Shown piece by piece: positions 16,550 to 24,138 of a stretch of 24,586 nt of DNA. The notes under the pieces were generated by a model that saw only the letters and a program-made list of their open reading frames with translations, was not told the DNA's origin and ran no database searches. Every line of letters begins with the position of its first letter. The stretch's first letter is position 1. Source of the stretch: a virus; the IMG/VR virus record IMGVR_UViG_3300030329_000415, positions 855 to 25,440 of that record; one strand, given 5' to 3'. The position numbers were made by a program, and so were the translations under genes.

Positions 16550-17215
16550 TTAACTAAACCATTGAGAAAATGGTAATTGATTTGCAATCCTATTCAATGA
16601 AGATGATACATTACCTGAACTACTTAATCCACTAAGCCAGTTATTCCAATTAGAAGTATTTATAGATGGGGTTGTAGTTACATTATTACCCATTTGATTT
16701 GCTATTTCATTTACTTCTGCTTGCTTTTGATAATAGTTTTTTACAAACTGATCTTTAGAAATTAAAGTAGGATCACCAGCCTGTCCTTGATAATGCCAAC
16801 CATTGTCTATCCATATATAAATAGAATTATATGGCATGTTATTTGTACCAGTACCAAGCATCTGATCACCGTCTTTGTTGGTTGACGGAGTGGGGGGTGG
16901 AGTAGAACTTACAGTACCTTCTCCACTAACCTTTACCCCCACTGAATACGGATCATACTGTGCACTATGCCCTTTAATTACACCACCAGTATTAGGGTGG
17001 GTAACAAGTTTCTGGTATTGTTCAGGAATAGTTTCCCATATCGCATCATAACCAGTAGGGGTATTCATTAATTGTGCTAATTTTTGATTAGAAGTATTCT
17101 GTATAACCGCATTTACCTCTGCCTGTTTCTGTTCCTCTTGTTTAATCAGATTTGCTTGAACCTGATTAGCAGCTGCTACATCGGGTTCATATCCATAGTA
17201 ATCATACGAATTCAT
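16550..17215 (-). CDS. Hypothetical Asn/Gln-rich protein
   Basis: This encodes 221 residues from the ATG at 17215, just after the upstream stop (TAATATG). Earlier in-frame starts at 17224 and 17239 would overlap the upstream gene and sit on top of its GGAGG. The protein begins MNSYDYYGYEPDVAAANQ, has a helical Gln/Glu-rich segment (LIKQEEQKQAEVNAVI), a Pro/Thr linker (SSTPPPTPSTNKDGD) and an aromatic patch (YNSIYIWIDNGWHYQG). It ends in a Ser/Asn-rich tail with amphipathic character. No family is recognised. Its context within a run of four linker genes suggests a virion or assembly role. Confidence 0.68.
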   Translation of the reverse strand: MNSYDYYGYEPDVAAANQVQANLIKQEEQKQAEVNAVIQNTSNQKLAQLMNTPTGYDAIWETIPEQYQKLVTHPNTGGVIKGHSAQYDPYSVGVKVSGEGTVSSTPPPTPSTNKDGDQMLGTGTNNMPYNSIYIWIDNGWHYQGQAGDPTLISKDQFVKNYYQKQAEVNEIANQMGNNVTTTPSINTSNWNNWLSGLSSSGNVSSSLNRIANQLPFSQWFS

Positions 17216-17216
17216 A

Positions 17217-19178
17217 TTAATCATAACCTCCAGCCCCACCAGCCTCTGGGGCTTGTGGCTCTTTAGTAGGGGTATCTACTATTCTTCTTTCACCTAACCA
17301 TGATGCAAACCCACCTACTGGTTTTCCTTTTGCTCCAACTTGAGCCTCATATATATCATACAAACTTGATAGATGCGATCTTAGACTATCAGAGGCATAA
17401 CCTTCTCCAGCCCCTAAAGCTGTAGATGCCATGTTAAGTATATTAGTCTTTGCTGCATCACCTTGCATTAAACTTTGCATAGCTAGAAGTCGTAAGTTTT
17501 CTGGATTTGTACTATCGTAACCCAAATACGATGAAGGGTCAGCACTCATTTGTGATGCTTTAACAAGGGTTGCCCAATCTTGACTTGTATCACGATCTCC
17601 TTGTGTCGGTAACCATTCATGGAATGGTCGCATCTTACCATCAACTAATCCACCGCCTAATAAAAACTCACCAAAGGCTGGTCGTAATCCATATCTTCTA
17701 GCACCCCACATCACAGGATTGTAAGCCTGATCTCCCATCTGTTGGGCTTTTAAAATGTCCCATTGTTCTGTTGGGGTTTTACCAAATAGATGGGCTGTAC
17801 TATCGTCTGGCATCGATGATGCAATACTACTTAGCGATGGAATAGCAGATGGATCACGTGGCTTGTTCCATCTGTCGTAAAGTTTATTGTAGTGATATGT
17901 TTCATTGCCTAACTTATAAACATGAAATACTTCACCCTCTTTTGGGGTTTTCTCTAATGTCATCTTACCCAAGTCCCATAATAAGTCGTATCCACTAGAA
18001 CCGACAGGAGCAGGAGAGTGTCTGTATACATTCTGTGTATTAGGATCAACGAACATATAAACTCTTAATCCGTCTTCTGATATACCTGTAGCATCTTCAA
18101 TATACATACCAAAATTATTGGCAGTAATATCTCGTATAACTTTATTATATTTTTCAGTCCCAAACTCTACTGGAGAACCAGCTTCTTGTATAACAGGTGT
18201 CTCTACTACTTTCGGGGTAGGGGTTGGGTCTGTAATAGGGGTTGGGGTAGGAACAGTTTCTTCTAATTCTTTAATATTTTCTATTAAGGAAGATGTTACA
18301 TTATCATCATTAATATCTACTTCTGGGGTAGGGGTTGGTGTCGCAACTACATTGGCTAGGGGGTCAGGTGAATCAGTATTCCAGACAGAACCAATATCAT
18401 GTGTTTGAGGAGTAGATAATCCTCTTGCTTCTAGTTCTGCTGCTGCAGCTTTACCTTGTCCAGTTAATCCTTGCACAAAAAATTCTTTTGCTGCTTTTGC
18501 TACGTTTAATAATCCAGAACCCGTATCAGATCTTAGTGAATCTGCTGCGTTCCAACTCCACGGTATTTCATTAAAGCCCTCTGTAAAGTCTTCACTTTCC
18601 AGTGTTGTATTAACATCACCAACAACTTCCTGTAATGCTTTATTGGGATCAACAAAGAATGGAGTTGGTTCAAATGTACGATCACCATCTTCTCCATGCC
18701 ACCATGTCTTACCATCTATTTCATTTTGCCTTGCTAATCTTGTAACAGTATTTTTTAAACTGTTTTGGTCAACACCGTAGCTATTAGCATAAGCCTCAAA
18801 TATTTCTTCTTCATCTATTTCTAGATTATTAATATTTCCAGTAGTGTAACCAGTAGATTGAAGTACAGCATTAGCAGCCAGTTCAAGTTGCATCTGATCT
18901 TGTGATGGAGCCAGATCAGTAAGCATTGCCTGTACTAATTCATCTGATGCAGTTCCACTAGCTGCCATATCAGCTAACATCGTATCGCCAGTAGCCTCAA
19001 ATACAGAATTAAAAATACTATCTGTAGTTGGAATATTATCAGGTAGTTTTATTTCTTCTGGTTTAGGTGGTTGCCCAGTTTCAGCAATACTTAATATAGA
19101 TGCAGGATCAGAAAATCCTTGCATAACCATATCGGGTAACTGCCCAAACATTTCAGCTATATTGAATCCTTTAGCCAT
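17217..19178 (-). CDS. 653-residue linker protein with Thr-Pro repeats and paralogous C-terminal module
   Basis: The ATG at 19178 follows GGGAG, which sits in the last codons of portal. Residues 1-270 are acidic and helical (DEEEIFEAYANSYGVDQNSL). Residues about 277-330 hold a Thr-Pro-rich linker (VATPTPTPEVD, VPTPTPITDPTPTPK). A region at 340-450 looks like a small beta domain (GLRVYMFVDPNTQNVYRHSP, EVFHVYKLGNETYHYNKLYD). The C-terminal 180 residues carry the module shared with the 189-residue protein (LRPAFGEFLLGGG at about 503, LSSLYDIYEAQ at about 606). The Thr-Pro linker suggests an extended, flexible virion protein. The function is not known. Confidence 0.72.
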   Translation of the reverse strand: MAKGFNIAEMFGQLPDMVMQGFSDPASILSIAETGQPPKPEEIKLPDNIPTTDSIFNSVFEATGDTMLADMAASGTASDELVQAMLTDLAPSQDQMQLELAANAVLQSTGYTTGNINNLEIDEEEIFEAYANSYGVDQNSLKNTVTRLARQNEIDGKTWWHGEDGDRTFEPTPFFVDPNKALQEVVGDVNTTLESEDFTEGFNEIPWSWNAADSLRSDTGSGLLNVAKAAKEFFVQGLTGQGKAAAAELEARGLSTPQTHDIGSVWNTDSPDPLANVVATPTPTPEVDINDDNVTSSLIENIKELEETVPTPTPITDPTPTPKVVETPVIQEAGSPVEFGTEKYNKVIRDITANNFGMYIEDATGISEDGLRVYMFVDPNTQNVYRHSPAPVGSSGYDLLWDLGKMTLEKTPKEGEVFHVYKLGNETYHYNKLYDRWNKPRDPSAIPSLSSIASSMPDDSTAHLFGKTPTEQWDILKAQQMGDQAYNPVMWGARRYGLRPAFGEFLLGGGLVDGKMRPFHEWLPTQGDRDTSQDWATLVKASQMSADPSSYLGYDSTNPENLRLLAMQSLMQGDAAKTNILNMASTALGAGEGYASDSLRSHLSSLYDIYEAQVGAKGKPVGGFASWLGERRIVDTPTKEPQAPEAGGAGGYD

Positions 19179-19179
19179 A

Positions 19180-21024
19180 TTATGCTCCCGGTCCTACTAA
19201 GCCTAACTGCCTTAACCTTTCAGCATCACCCATTGCCCCCGGTCTTGGTTGTCCCGGTGGAACTACTGCTCCACCCTGTGGTGTTGGAACAGGTGGTGGT
19301 ACTCCAGCCATAGCTGGTGGCATCACACCGGGAGGCGGCATAGGTGGCAAAGGTTGAGGCGGTGGAGCACCCGGAGGCATTGGAGGCAATGCACCAGCGG
19401 ATGGGGCTGGCGGTACTCCACCACCCAGATTATCCGATAGCATCTTAGCTTTACTCAATAGCATTGCCGTCAATTCTCCTGCATAAAATTCAGCAAGATC
19501 ATCTCTACCCTGTCTCTGTGCTGCCTGATATAGAGTCCACAATCCTGCTTCTGGCAGAGTTCTTTCAGCAATCTGCTCCTTGATAGTGTCTTCTAATTGG
19601 TCAGCATCCTGTATTCCAAGTATATTGTCTCTGATCCACAGGTCAGGCATTAGAGGAGTCTGCCCTTCTCTTGCGATCTGAGCCATTGAATACTTAGACA
19701 TATCATCCTGTGGTAATCGTGGCATTAGAGATACTTCTATATCTCCACCATTACGAACTATTTCTGGTGTAATTTCTTCCGAGAAATACATTCGATAGTT
19801 GTCTCGTCCAGATAGTTCCATAGCTGAGAAAGCACCTGTCGCATATTGTTCACACAGTAATCGACAAATCTGCCTGTACGCATTTTCAAGTGCTATAACT
19901 CTTGGAGATAAAACAGTCTCTACCCCTTGTCTTAAAGTATTAATAGCAAATCCAGATAACTGGAATTGCAGTTCTCCATAGACAGAATGAGGAATAGAAC
20001 CTCGCTGCATCTCACCAGACACCATACTCATATAAGCACCAGTTTCTCTGGCAACTTCCATGAGTCCTAATGGCTCTACGTTTTCTCCCTGTGCCAGAGA
20101 TATCTCAGTACCTTCCTGATAAGGGTCTTCTTCCAGTGTCTTTTGACCATCTCTGGAAGTTATCTTTATTCCTTGCTTACGTGACCTTGCGGTCATCTCA
20201 AGCATTACACTCATCATGAAGTTATGCTTTTCGTATAGTTCTCTTGTGGACTTGAATATGGATTCACCATAGTCCTCAACAGTATCTTCTATAGATGACC
20301 ACTCAAGTGACTGTATTAGTGGGTTAGCACCTACTGGTCCTATGAATACTGGTACACATTTACTACCATGCTTGGTTCTTTTCTTAATAAACCTATGAGG
20401 GATGGCAACAAAGTTATCTTCACGGTCATAGAAGTCATATACATCTATACCATCTGCATCCGTCCTCTCAGTACCAAGTCGGACATTATACTGAGATTCT
20501 ATCTCTGCTTTAGTCTTCTTAACCTTGTAACAAGCCCAAGCAAGACCATCTCCATCGACACCCCAATAGGTATGTAGCGGATCCCAAGGTGTTATATCTA
20601 CATGAGTGGAATCATCATCATTCTTAACAAGTAAGGCTCTTCCTGCGTACCACCCTCTCAGGGTAGCGTACCACCCAAGCTGACTTTGTATGTTAGGTTG
20701 TAGCTTATCTACTAATCTCTCATTAGCAGCTCTAAGAGCACCAATGATAAATCTTTCTTTCTTGTTGTTATCTTCTCTGGAATTTCTAGGATTACCATTA
20801 ACAGGAATCCTTACTACCAGTTCGGCATCTGATAACCAAGAGATTATCTTATCGGCATATGTCTGTGGCTCATTAGAAGTATACGATTGATACCCATCAC
20901 CAGCATCATAAGGAGTAAGACGATACAGATTATGGTCTGTATCCATCCTGTCTCTCATTGGTTCGGTAACATCGTAGTGATCTTCTACGAGTCTTATAAT
21001 ATCTTCTACTTTTCTACTAGCCAC
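19180..21024 (-). CDS. Portal protein
   Basis: This encodes 614 residues and begins at a GTG (21024) next to the terminase stop, with AGAGGTGG upstream. The order fits a tailed-phage portal. A helical N-terminus (VEDIIRLVEDHYDVTEPMRDRM) is followed by a wing region (ADKIISWLSDAELVVRIPV) and a beta segment (YAGRALLVKNDD, HVDITPWDPLHTYWG). Stem and crown helices come after it (FKSTRELYEKHNFMMSVMLEM, GFAINTLRQGVETVLSPRVIALENAYRQ). The last 80 residues are strikingly Pro/Gly/Met-rich (PPMPPGAPPPQPLPPMPPPG) and probably disordered, which is unusual for portals. It forms the dodecameric DNA gate, and its position right after terminase supports the call. Confidence 0.88.
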   Translation of the reverse strand: MASRKVEDIIRLVEDHYDVTEPMRDRMDTDHNLYRLTPYDAGDGYQSYTSNEPQTYADKIISWLSDAELVVRIPVNGNPRNSREDNNKKERFIIGALRAANERLVDKLQPNIQSQLGWYATLRGWYAGRALLVKNDDDSTHVDITPWDPLHTYWGVDGDGLAWACYKVKKTKAEIESQYNVRLGTERTDADGIDVYDFYDREDNFVAIPHRFIKKRTKHGSKCVPVFIGPVGANPLIQSLEWSSIEDTVEDYGESIFKSTRELYEKHNFMMSVMLEMTARSRKQGIKITSRDGQKTLEEDPYQEGTEISLAQGENVEPLGLMEVARETGAYMSMVSGEMQRGSIPHSVYGELQFQLSGFAINTLRQGVETVLSPRVIALENAYRQICRLLCEQYATGAFSAMELSGRDNYRMYFSEEITPEIVRNGGDIEVSLMPRLPQDDMSKYSMAQIAREGQTPLMPDLWIRDNILGIQDADQLEDTIKEQIAERTLPEAGLWTLYQAAQRQGRDDLAEFYAGELTAMLLSKAKMLSDNLGGGVPPAPSAGALPPMPPGAPPPQPLPPMPPPGVMPPAMAGVPPPVPTPQGGAVVPPGQPRPGAMGDAERLRQLGLVGPGA

Positions 21025-22371
21025 CTACCACCTCTTTACTTTTATGAACGAGTTATTCCGTAAATGACCGTAACCGAATCTATCTACTAGTCCATAGATC
21101 ACAGCTTTCACACCATGATTGTATCTATCTTCTGGTGTTTCGCCAACTATATTACCATCTCTATCGGTTCTCCAGCGATAGGCTTGTGTTTGTCCATTGA
21201 ACGGATTAGGTTCTGCCCCAAACTCTGACAGAATTCCACGACAACTTGGGTTAAAAATGATTTTTGGGGTATTAGAAATTGGATCGGGCTTCAAAAACGA
21301 CTTTAGCCTTTCAGTTCCCTCATTGATTTGAATCTTCTGAGCAGCAAGATATAGTCCTGTTTCTTCTAGCCAAATCTCTGCTGGGGCAGACATAGCCTGA
21401 TGCTGGTATCCAGCTATGTCGATCACCCCACCGTGGACATCTTTCCACCATGGTCGTGACTTGGCTATGTCGATTATCTCTGTTGTAATCAGGTTCTGTT
21501 CGTATATCTCGTCTATTACGCATATCTGACCATTGATTTCCTGTACTGCCTCTACAGCATAACCACCTGCATACCCCGGATCCATCCATAAATATACAGG
21601 ACTATCCACAGACCACTTAGCCTCATCACTGATATGTATATCTGGACGGAACTCTCCAAATACTAAACCCTGTGGCGGTGTAGGTATACCCTCAATACGC
21701 TCCATAAAGAAGTCATCAGAGGCTACAGCCTTCAATCTAAGTATCTCAGGGTCATCTTTACCACCGGGATACAGGTACTGATTGGAATAGCTTGGTAGAG
21801 AAAACGATTGTTCCTCATCTCCACCGTGTTGCCACTGTTGAAATAACTGTGGATACCAACCTAAAGAGCCTTCAAATGTACCACCAAGGAACATCCATCC
21901 CCTCTTAGGTGCACACCTACCTCTCATTCTATGGAAACTTTCCAAGTCTAACTGGCTCGCCTCACATCCAATGATGCCATTAGGTGCTCTCATAGCCAGA
22001 GTTCTGGGGTCTTTAGCTGATTTAGTCTCTATCCTAGTACCATCAGCAAGCACAATCCTACCGGGATCAACTCGTTTGGTAACTTCAGAAAGTATTCCCA
22101 GAGCAGCAAAGTCCTGTGTTAAGTATTCAAACTCTGCCCTAGTCCTTTCGTAGTCGGCAGCTACCAACCAGTAAAGCCCCGGTTCATCGTTCTCTAAGAA
22201 CCTAGACACCAGATACTTGGATGCCACCATAGACTTACCAGCTTGCTCACCACCAGCTACGAGAACAAATCTCTTACGGCAGTTAAGGATTGGTATTTGT
22301 TTTTCAGTAGGACTAAAGTCTAGCTTGGAAAATAAGTATTCCGTTACATCTGAATTACTTGCTGTTGTCAT
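21025..22371 (-). CDS. terL: Terminase large subunit
   Basis: This encodes 448 residues from an ATG at 22371, with GAGGGA eight bases upstream, and overlaps the small-subunit gene by 17 bp. Walker A is AGGEQAGKS (residues 39-47). The Walker B and catalytic region is IIGCEASQLD, with Glu in place of a full DE pair. The coupling motif LGGTFEGSLGWYP follows. The nuclease half has the expected acidic residues: D264 in LWMDPGYAGG, then VIDEIYEQ near 286 and GGVIDIAG near 316. The enzyme packages DNA into proheads by ATP hydrolysis and cuts concatemers. A 14-bp palindrome copy (21906-21919) is embedded in the coding sequence at GRCAP. Confidence 0.93.
   Translation of the reverse strand: MTTASNSDVTEYLFSKLDFSPTEKQIPILNCRKRFVLVAGGEQAGKSMVASKYLVSRFLENDEPGLYWLVAADYERTRAEFEYLTQDFAALGILSEVTKRVDPGRIVLADGTRIETKSAKDPRTLAMRAPNGIIGCEASQLDLESFHRMRGRCAPKRGWMFLGGTFEGSLGWYPQLFQQWQHGGDEEQSFSLPSYSNQYLYPGGKDDPEILRLKAVASDDFFMERIEGIPTPPQGLVFGEFRPDIHISDEAKWSVDSPVYLWMDPGYAGGYAVEAVQEINGQICVIDEIYEQNLITTEIIDIAKSRPWWKDVHGGVIDIAGYQHQAMSAPAEIWLEETGLYLAAQKIQINEGTERLKSFLKPDPISNTPKIIFNPSCRGILSEFGAEPNPFNGQTQAYRWRTDRDGNIVGETPEDRYNHGVKAVIYGLVDRFGYGHLRNNSFIKVKRW
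21906..21919. repeat. Palindrome copy 5 inside terL
   Basis: TAGGTG and CACCTA flank a CA centre, in coding sequence for GRCAP of the terminase large subunit. It is the copy with the shortest flanking match inside a gene. Confidence 0.65.
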
Positions 22372-22834
22372 CAGATTCCCTCTTCTTGGAGAGTATCTTT
22401 TCTACCTCATCTATAGCGTTCTTCTTTGCGTCTACAGTCTCGGCATCCATAGGGATTGCCTTAACTTCACCCGATTCCTTTCGCCATCTTTTGAGTTCGG
22501 CAAGAAGTTCTTTCGCCTCTGAGACATCTCCCTTGCTGTTGCGGTTAAACTCAGGTATGAAAGCGTTCATCATACTGAGAAGAAGTACAGGATTGTCCTT
22601 GGGACTCTGTGCCTTCACACGCTCCAGAGCCAAGTCCTGAAGGTATTCTTTAAATACCTGAAAGGCTTCTGCTTTCTTGTCTTTAAAATTATAGAGGTTG
22701 TCCTGCTCCCACCTGTAAATGGTAGACCTAGCTACCCCAGCTGCCTCTGCAGCTGTACGAACAGTACCGCATTCCCCATAAGCAGCTATAAAAGCATCTT
22801 GTGTTGCTATTGTTTCATTCTTTTCTTTTGGCAT
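22355..22834 (-). CDS. terS: Terminase small subunit
   Basis: This encodes 159 residues from an ATG at 22834 that shares one base with the upstream stop. Residues 24-42 (TVRTAAEAAGVARSTIYRW) form a clear helix-turn-helix of the terminase-small type. A helical oligomerisation region follows (FKEYLQDLALERVKAQ), then an acidic/basic C-terminus (SKKRESDDNSK) that could contact the large subunit. It recognises phage DNA and loads the packaging motor. The call rests on the helix-turn-helix, size and direct overlap with the large subunit. A plain DNA-binding regulator is the less likely alternative. Confidence 0.85.
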   Translation of the reverse strand: MPKEKNETIATQDAFIAAYGECGTVRTAAEAAGVARSTIYRWEQDNLYNFKDKKAEAFQVFKEYLQDLALERVKAQSPKDNPVLLLSMMNAFIPEFNRNSKGDVSEAKELLAELKRWRKESGEVKAIPMDAETVDAKKNAIDEVEKILSKKRESDDNSK

Positions 22835-23061
22835 TATGAATCACTCTGTAGAACATCTTTAGCTAACGCAATAATACCAGCGACACAGCCAACTGTCACC
22901 TCAGTCATTCCTTTGAACATTCCAACAAATGCAACCACCCCAAGTAATATGATACTTAGAAATATCTGTGGTCTTAGCTTACCAATAAATTTTTCCATAG
23001 GACTGTCTTGCCTCCCAGATAGTCCACCAAATGCTGTCGGTCTTTCTTTATTCATAAGCAT
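22834..23061 (-). CDS. Small membrane protein (possible holin-like)
   Basis: This encodes 75 residues with two hydrophobic segments at about 33-49 (IFLSIILLGVVAFVGMF) and 55-67 (VTVGCVAGIIALA), separated by a short KGMTE turn, giving a hairpin topology. The N-terminus is basic (MNKERP, then GRQDSPMEKFIGKLRPQ). There is no signal peptide. No good Shine-Dalgarno precedes the ATGs at 23061 or 23055. An internal ATG (at M22) lies 12 bases after GGGAGG and would yield a shorter protein. It is the first gene of the leftward operon. Size and topology fit a small holin or membrane accessory protein, but no lysin is visible nearby, so the function stays open. Confidence 0.65.
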   Translation of the reverse strand: MLMNKERPTAFGGLSGRQDSPMEKFIGKLRPQIFLSIILLGVVAFVGMFKGMTEVTVGCVAGIIALAKDVLQSDS

Positions 23062-23077
23062 ATCATACAGTATCAGA

Positions 23078-23126
23078 TGTGTTTCATCCTATATAACCCC
23101 CCGTAGGGGGGTATAGGTGAAACACA
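23078..23126. repeat. Long inverted repeat with C6-GTA-G6 hairpin
   Basis: TGTGTTTCA at 23078-23086 pairs with TGAAACACA at 23118-23126. Inside, CCTATA pairs with TATAGG, and CCCCCC (23097-23102) with GGGGGG (23106-23111) around a GTA loop. Small bulges (T, and TAA) interrupt the left arm. It lies in the leader of the leftward operon. No T-run follows on either strand, so a simple terminator is not supported. Confidence 0.75.
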
Positions 23127-23157
23127 ACATGTATAACAGATATAACTATTACCCTCT

Positions 23158-23172
23158 TGTTTCACTGAAACA
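23158..23172. repeat. TGTTTCA-C-TGAAACA palindrome, operator-like
   Basis: This is a 15-bp odd palindrome and the tightest of three inverted pairs of the TGAAAC box. The form (two half-sites around one central base) is typical of a dimeric repressor or activator site. Confidence 0.7.
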
Positions 23173-23225
23173 TGTTGCAATTTCCTTGAAACATTGCATG
23201 AAGTTTCAAGTTGTTTCTTGCAACA
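23173..23225. repeat. Nested inverted repeat TGTTGCAA / CTTGAAAC
   Basis: Outer arms TGTTGCAA (23173-23180) and TTGCAACA (23218-23225) enclose inner arms CTTGAAAC (23185-23192) and GTTTCAAG (23203-23210), with a 10-base loop. All arms match perfectly. This is either a cruciform or two overlapping operator types. Confidence 0.7.
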
Positions 23226-23324
23226 GCCCTCTTTAGCAAAAAAATTCTGTCATGGGTAGAAGCTAAGTATATTAGAGATTCTTAAGCCATACCCCCTACA
23301 GTTATGATTGACTGTCTGAATTGC

Positions 23325-23338
23325 CGAACATCCGTTCT
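23325..23338. promoter_or_regulatory. LexA-like site
   Basis: CGAACATCCGTTCT contains GAAC-N4-GTTC, the core of SOS boxes in Firmicutes, Actinobacteria and Chloroflexi. A minus-strand TTGACA abuts it at 23338-23343, but no good -10 follows. An 8-base core can occur by chance. Confidence 0.3.
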
Positions 23339-23421
23339 GTCAACCCCTCTTTGTTATGACTGATCAAACCGTTTTTATTGGTGTCTTGTGTATGAAAGTC
23401 TATACCCCCAGTAAATGATTT

Positions 23422-23450
23422 TTTACATCGTGTCTATTTTGGTATAAACT
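23422..23450 (+). promoter_or_regulatory. Candidate rightward promoter
   Basis: The -35 is TTTACA (23422-23427). The -10 is TATAAA (23443-23448) with a 15-base spacer, or TAAACT (23445-23450) with 17. It lies about 90 bp upstream of the first convincing rightward gene and faces it. Confidence 0.5.
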
Positions 23451-23479
23451 AGCTGTGAGTCAAATTCATATTGGAGGTT

Positions 23480-23512
23480 ATGAAAAACAAAACAAATGAC
23501 TCAATTTTATAA
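23480..23512 (+). CDS. Possible 10-codon leader peptide
   Basis: ATG to TAA encodes MKNKTNDSIL, with GGAGG two bases upstream. That spacing is too short for efficient initiation. It lies in the leader just after the candidate promoter. It could be a leader peptide or merely a chance frame. Confidence 0.25.
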   Translation: MKNKTNDSIL

Positions 23513-23539
23513 ATTTTTAGTTATAGGAGTAGATACGAC

Positions 23540-23629
23540 ATGGCTGAGTTAGTCACAAATACATATGAAGCAAATTTAACAGATTCCGACATGGAGGAGT
23601 TGGAAATATTACGTGAATTTGGATACTAA
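23540..23629 (+). CDS. 29-residue acidic peptide
   Basis: ATG at 23540 follows AGGAG by ten bases. The product begins MAELVTNTYEANLTDSD and ends EELEILREFGY; it is acidic and probably helical at its end. It is the first reasonable gene of the rightward unit. It overlaps the possible GTG start of the next gene. The function is unknown. Confidence 0.45.
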   Translation: MAELVTNTYEANLTDSDMEELEILREFGY

Positions 23630-23681
23630 GAAATTGGACAAGAAATTGGATAAAAAATCAGTACAAATGGAGTACAAAAAA

Positions 23682-24128
23682 ATGAGTTACGACACAACAA
23701 AACATAACCTTAATTGGAACAGTTACGGAGAGGCAAAACGTCACATGGAAAGACACGCCAAAATTGACAGATTTGGATGTGGTGATATGAAGATAATGCA
23801 CAACACCAGAGCCTTAATAGATGGATACAGCAACGAGGTCACCATCACCCTACACTGGACAGATATATACCAGATACACCGTGCTCATAGTGTTGGTGAT
23901 GAATTTCCACACTCTGTTATTACCTTGGATTCTGGTGGATTTCGTACCGTCACAACTAAGGATCGGATGAACAGATTTTTACCAACGGGTTACAGGATTT
24001 CGCAACAGAATTTCAATTGGATTCTTCAGGTCTTGGAATTCACAGAAGAAGACGGAGAACTGAAGAGCAAATGGTGCAACAAGGAATTGTATTTTGATGG
24101 TATGCAAATCAAGCTACCAATTGCATAA
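23682..24128 (+). CDS. Conserved phage protein with TVTTKDR motif
   Basis: The ATG at 23682 (nine bases after GGAG) is preferred and gives 148 residues. A GTG at 23613 would add 23 Lys-rich residues (LDKKLDKK) and overlap the 29-residue gene. The core is a beta-rich domain (MKIMHNTRALIDG, EVTITLHWTDIYQIHR) followed by VITLDSGGFRTVTTKDRMNR and FLPTGYRISQQNFNW. From memory, the LNSGGWRTVTTKDRINRF-type motif marks a small protein family scattered in tailed phages and of unknown function. It lies in the rightward, probably early, unit. No enzyme motif is seen. Confidence 0.75.
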   Translation: MSYDTTKHNLNWNSYGEAKRHMERHAKIDRFGCGDMKIMHNTRALIDGYSNEVTITLHWTDIYQIHRAHSVGDEFPHSVITLDSGGFRTVTTKDRMNRFLPTGYRISQQNFNWILQVLEFTEEDGELKSKWCNKELYFDGMQIKLPIA

Positions 24129-24138
24129 AAACCAGATA

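Larger units (their letters stand above)
23062..23479. promoter_or_regulatory. Divergent non-coding control region
   Basis: About 420 bp without a convincing gene separates the leftward structural operon from the rightward small genes. It holds the inverted repeats, the LexA-like site and the rightward promoter listed separately. It also has a repeated GGGGGTATRG element: minus strand at 23287-23300 and 23398-23410, and plus strand at 23106-23116. Two similar stretches, GTTATGATTGACTG (from 23301) and GTTATGACTGATCA (from 23353), also occur. It is probably the main transcription switch and possibly an origin. No tRNA is seen here. Confidence 0.65.

Noticed and set aside
19249-19440. Plus-strand open frame rich in Trp, Arg and His
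   Set aside because: It is the antisense reading of the Pro-rich portal tail, has no ribosome binding site and has biased composition explained by the opposite strand.
21320-21589. Minus-strand frame of 89 codons inside the terminase large subunit
   Set aside because: It is in an alternative frame of a well-supported gene and shows no recognisable domain.
23078-23126. Intrinsic terminator
   Set aside because: The stem is strong but no T-run follows on either strand, and it lies upstream, not downstream, of the leftward operon.
23315-23343. Minus-strand promoter starting at TTGACA (23338-23343)
   Set aside because: The -35 is perfect but the 17-base spacer leads to TTCAGA, which is a poor -10. 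It was kept only as part of the LexA-like finding.
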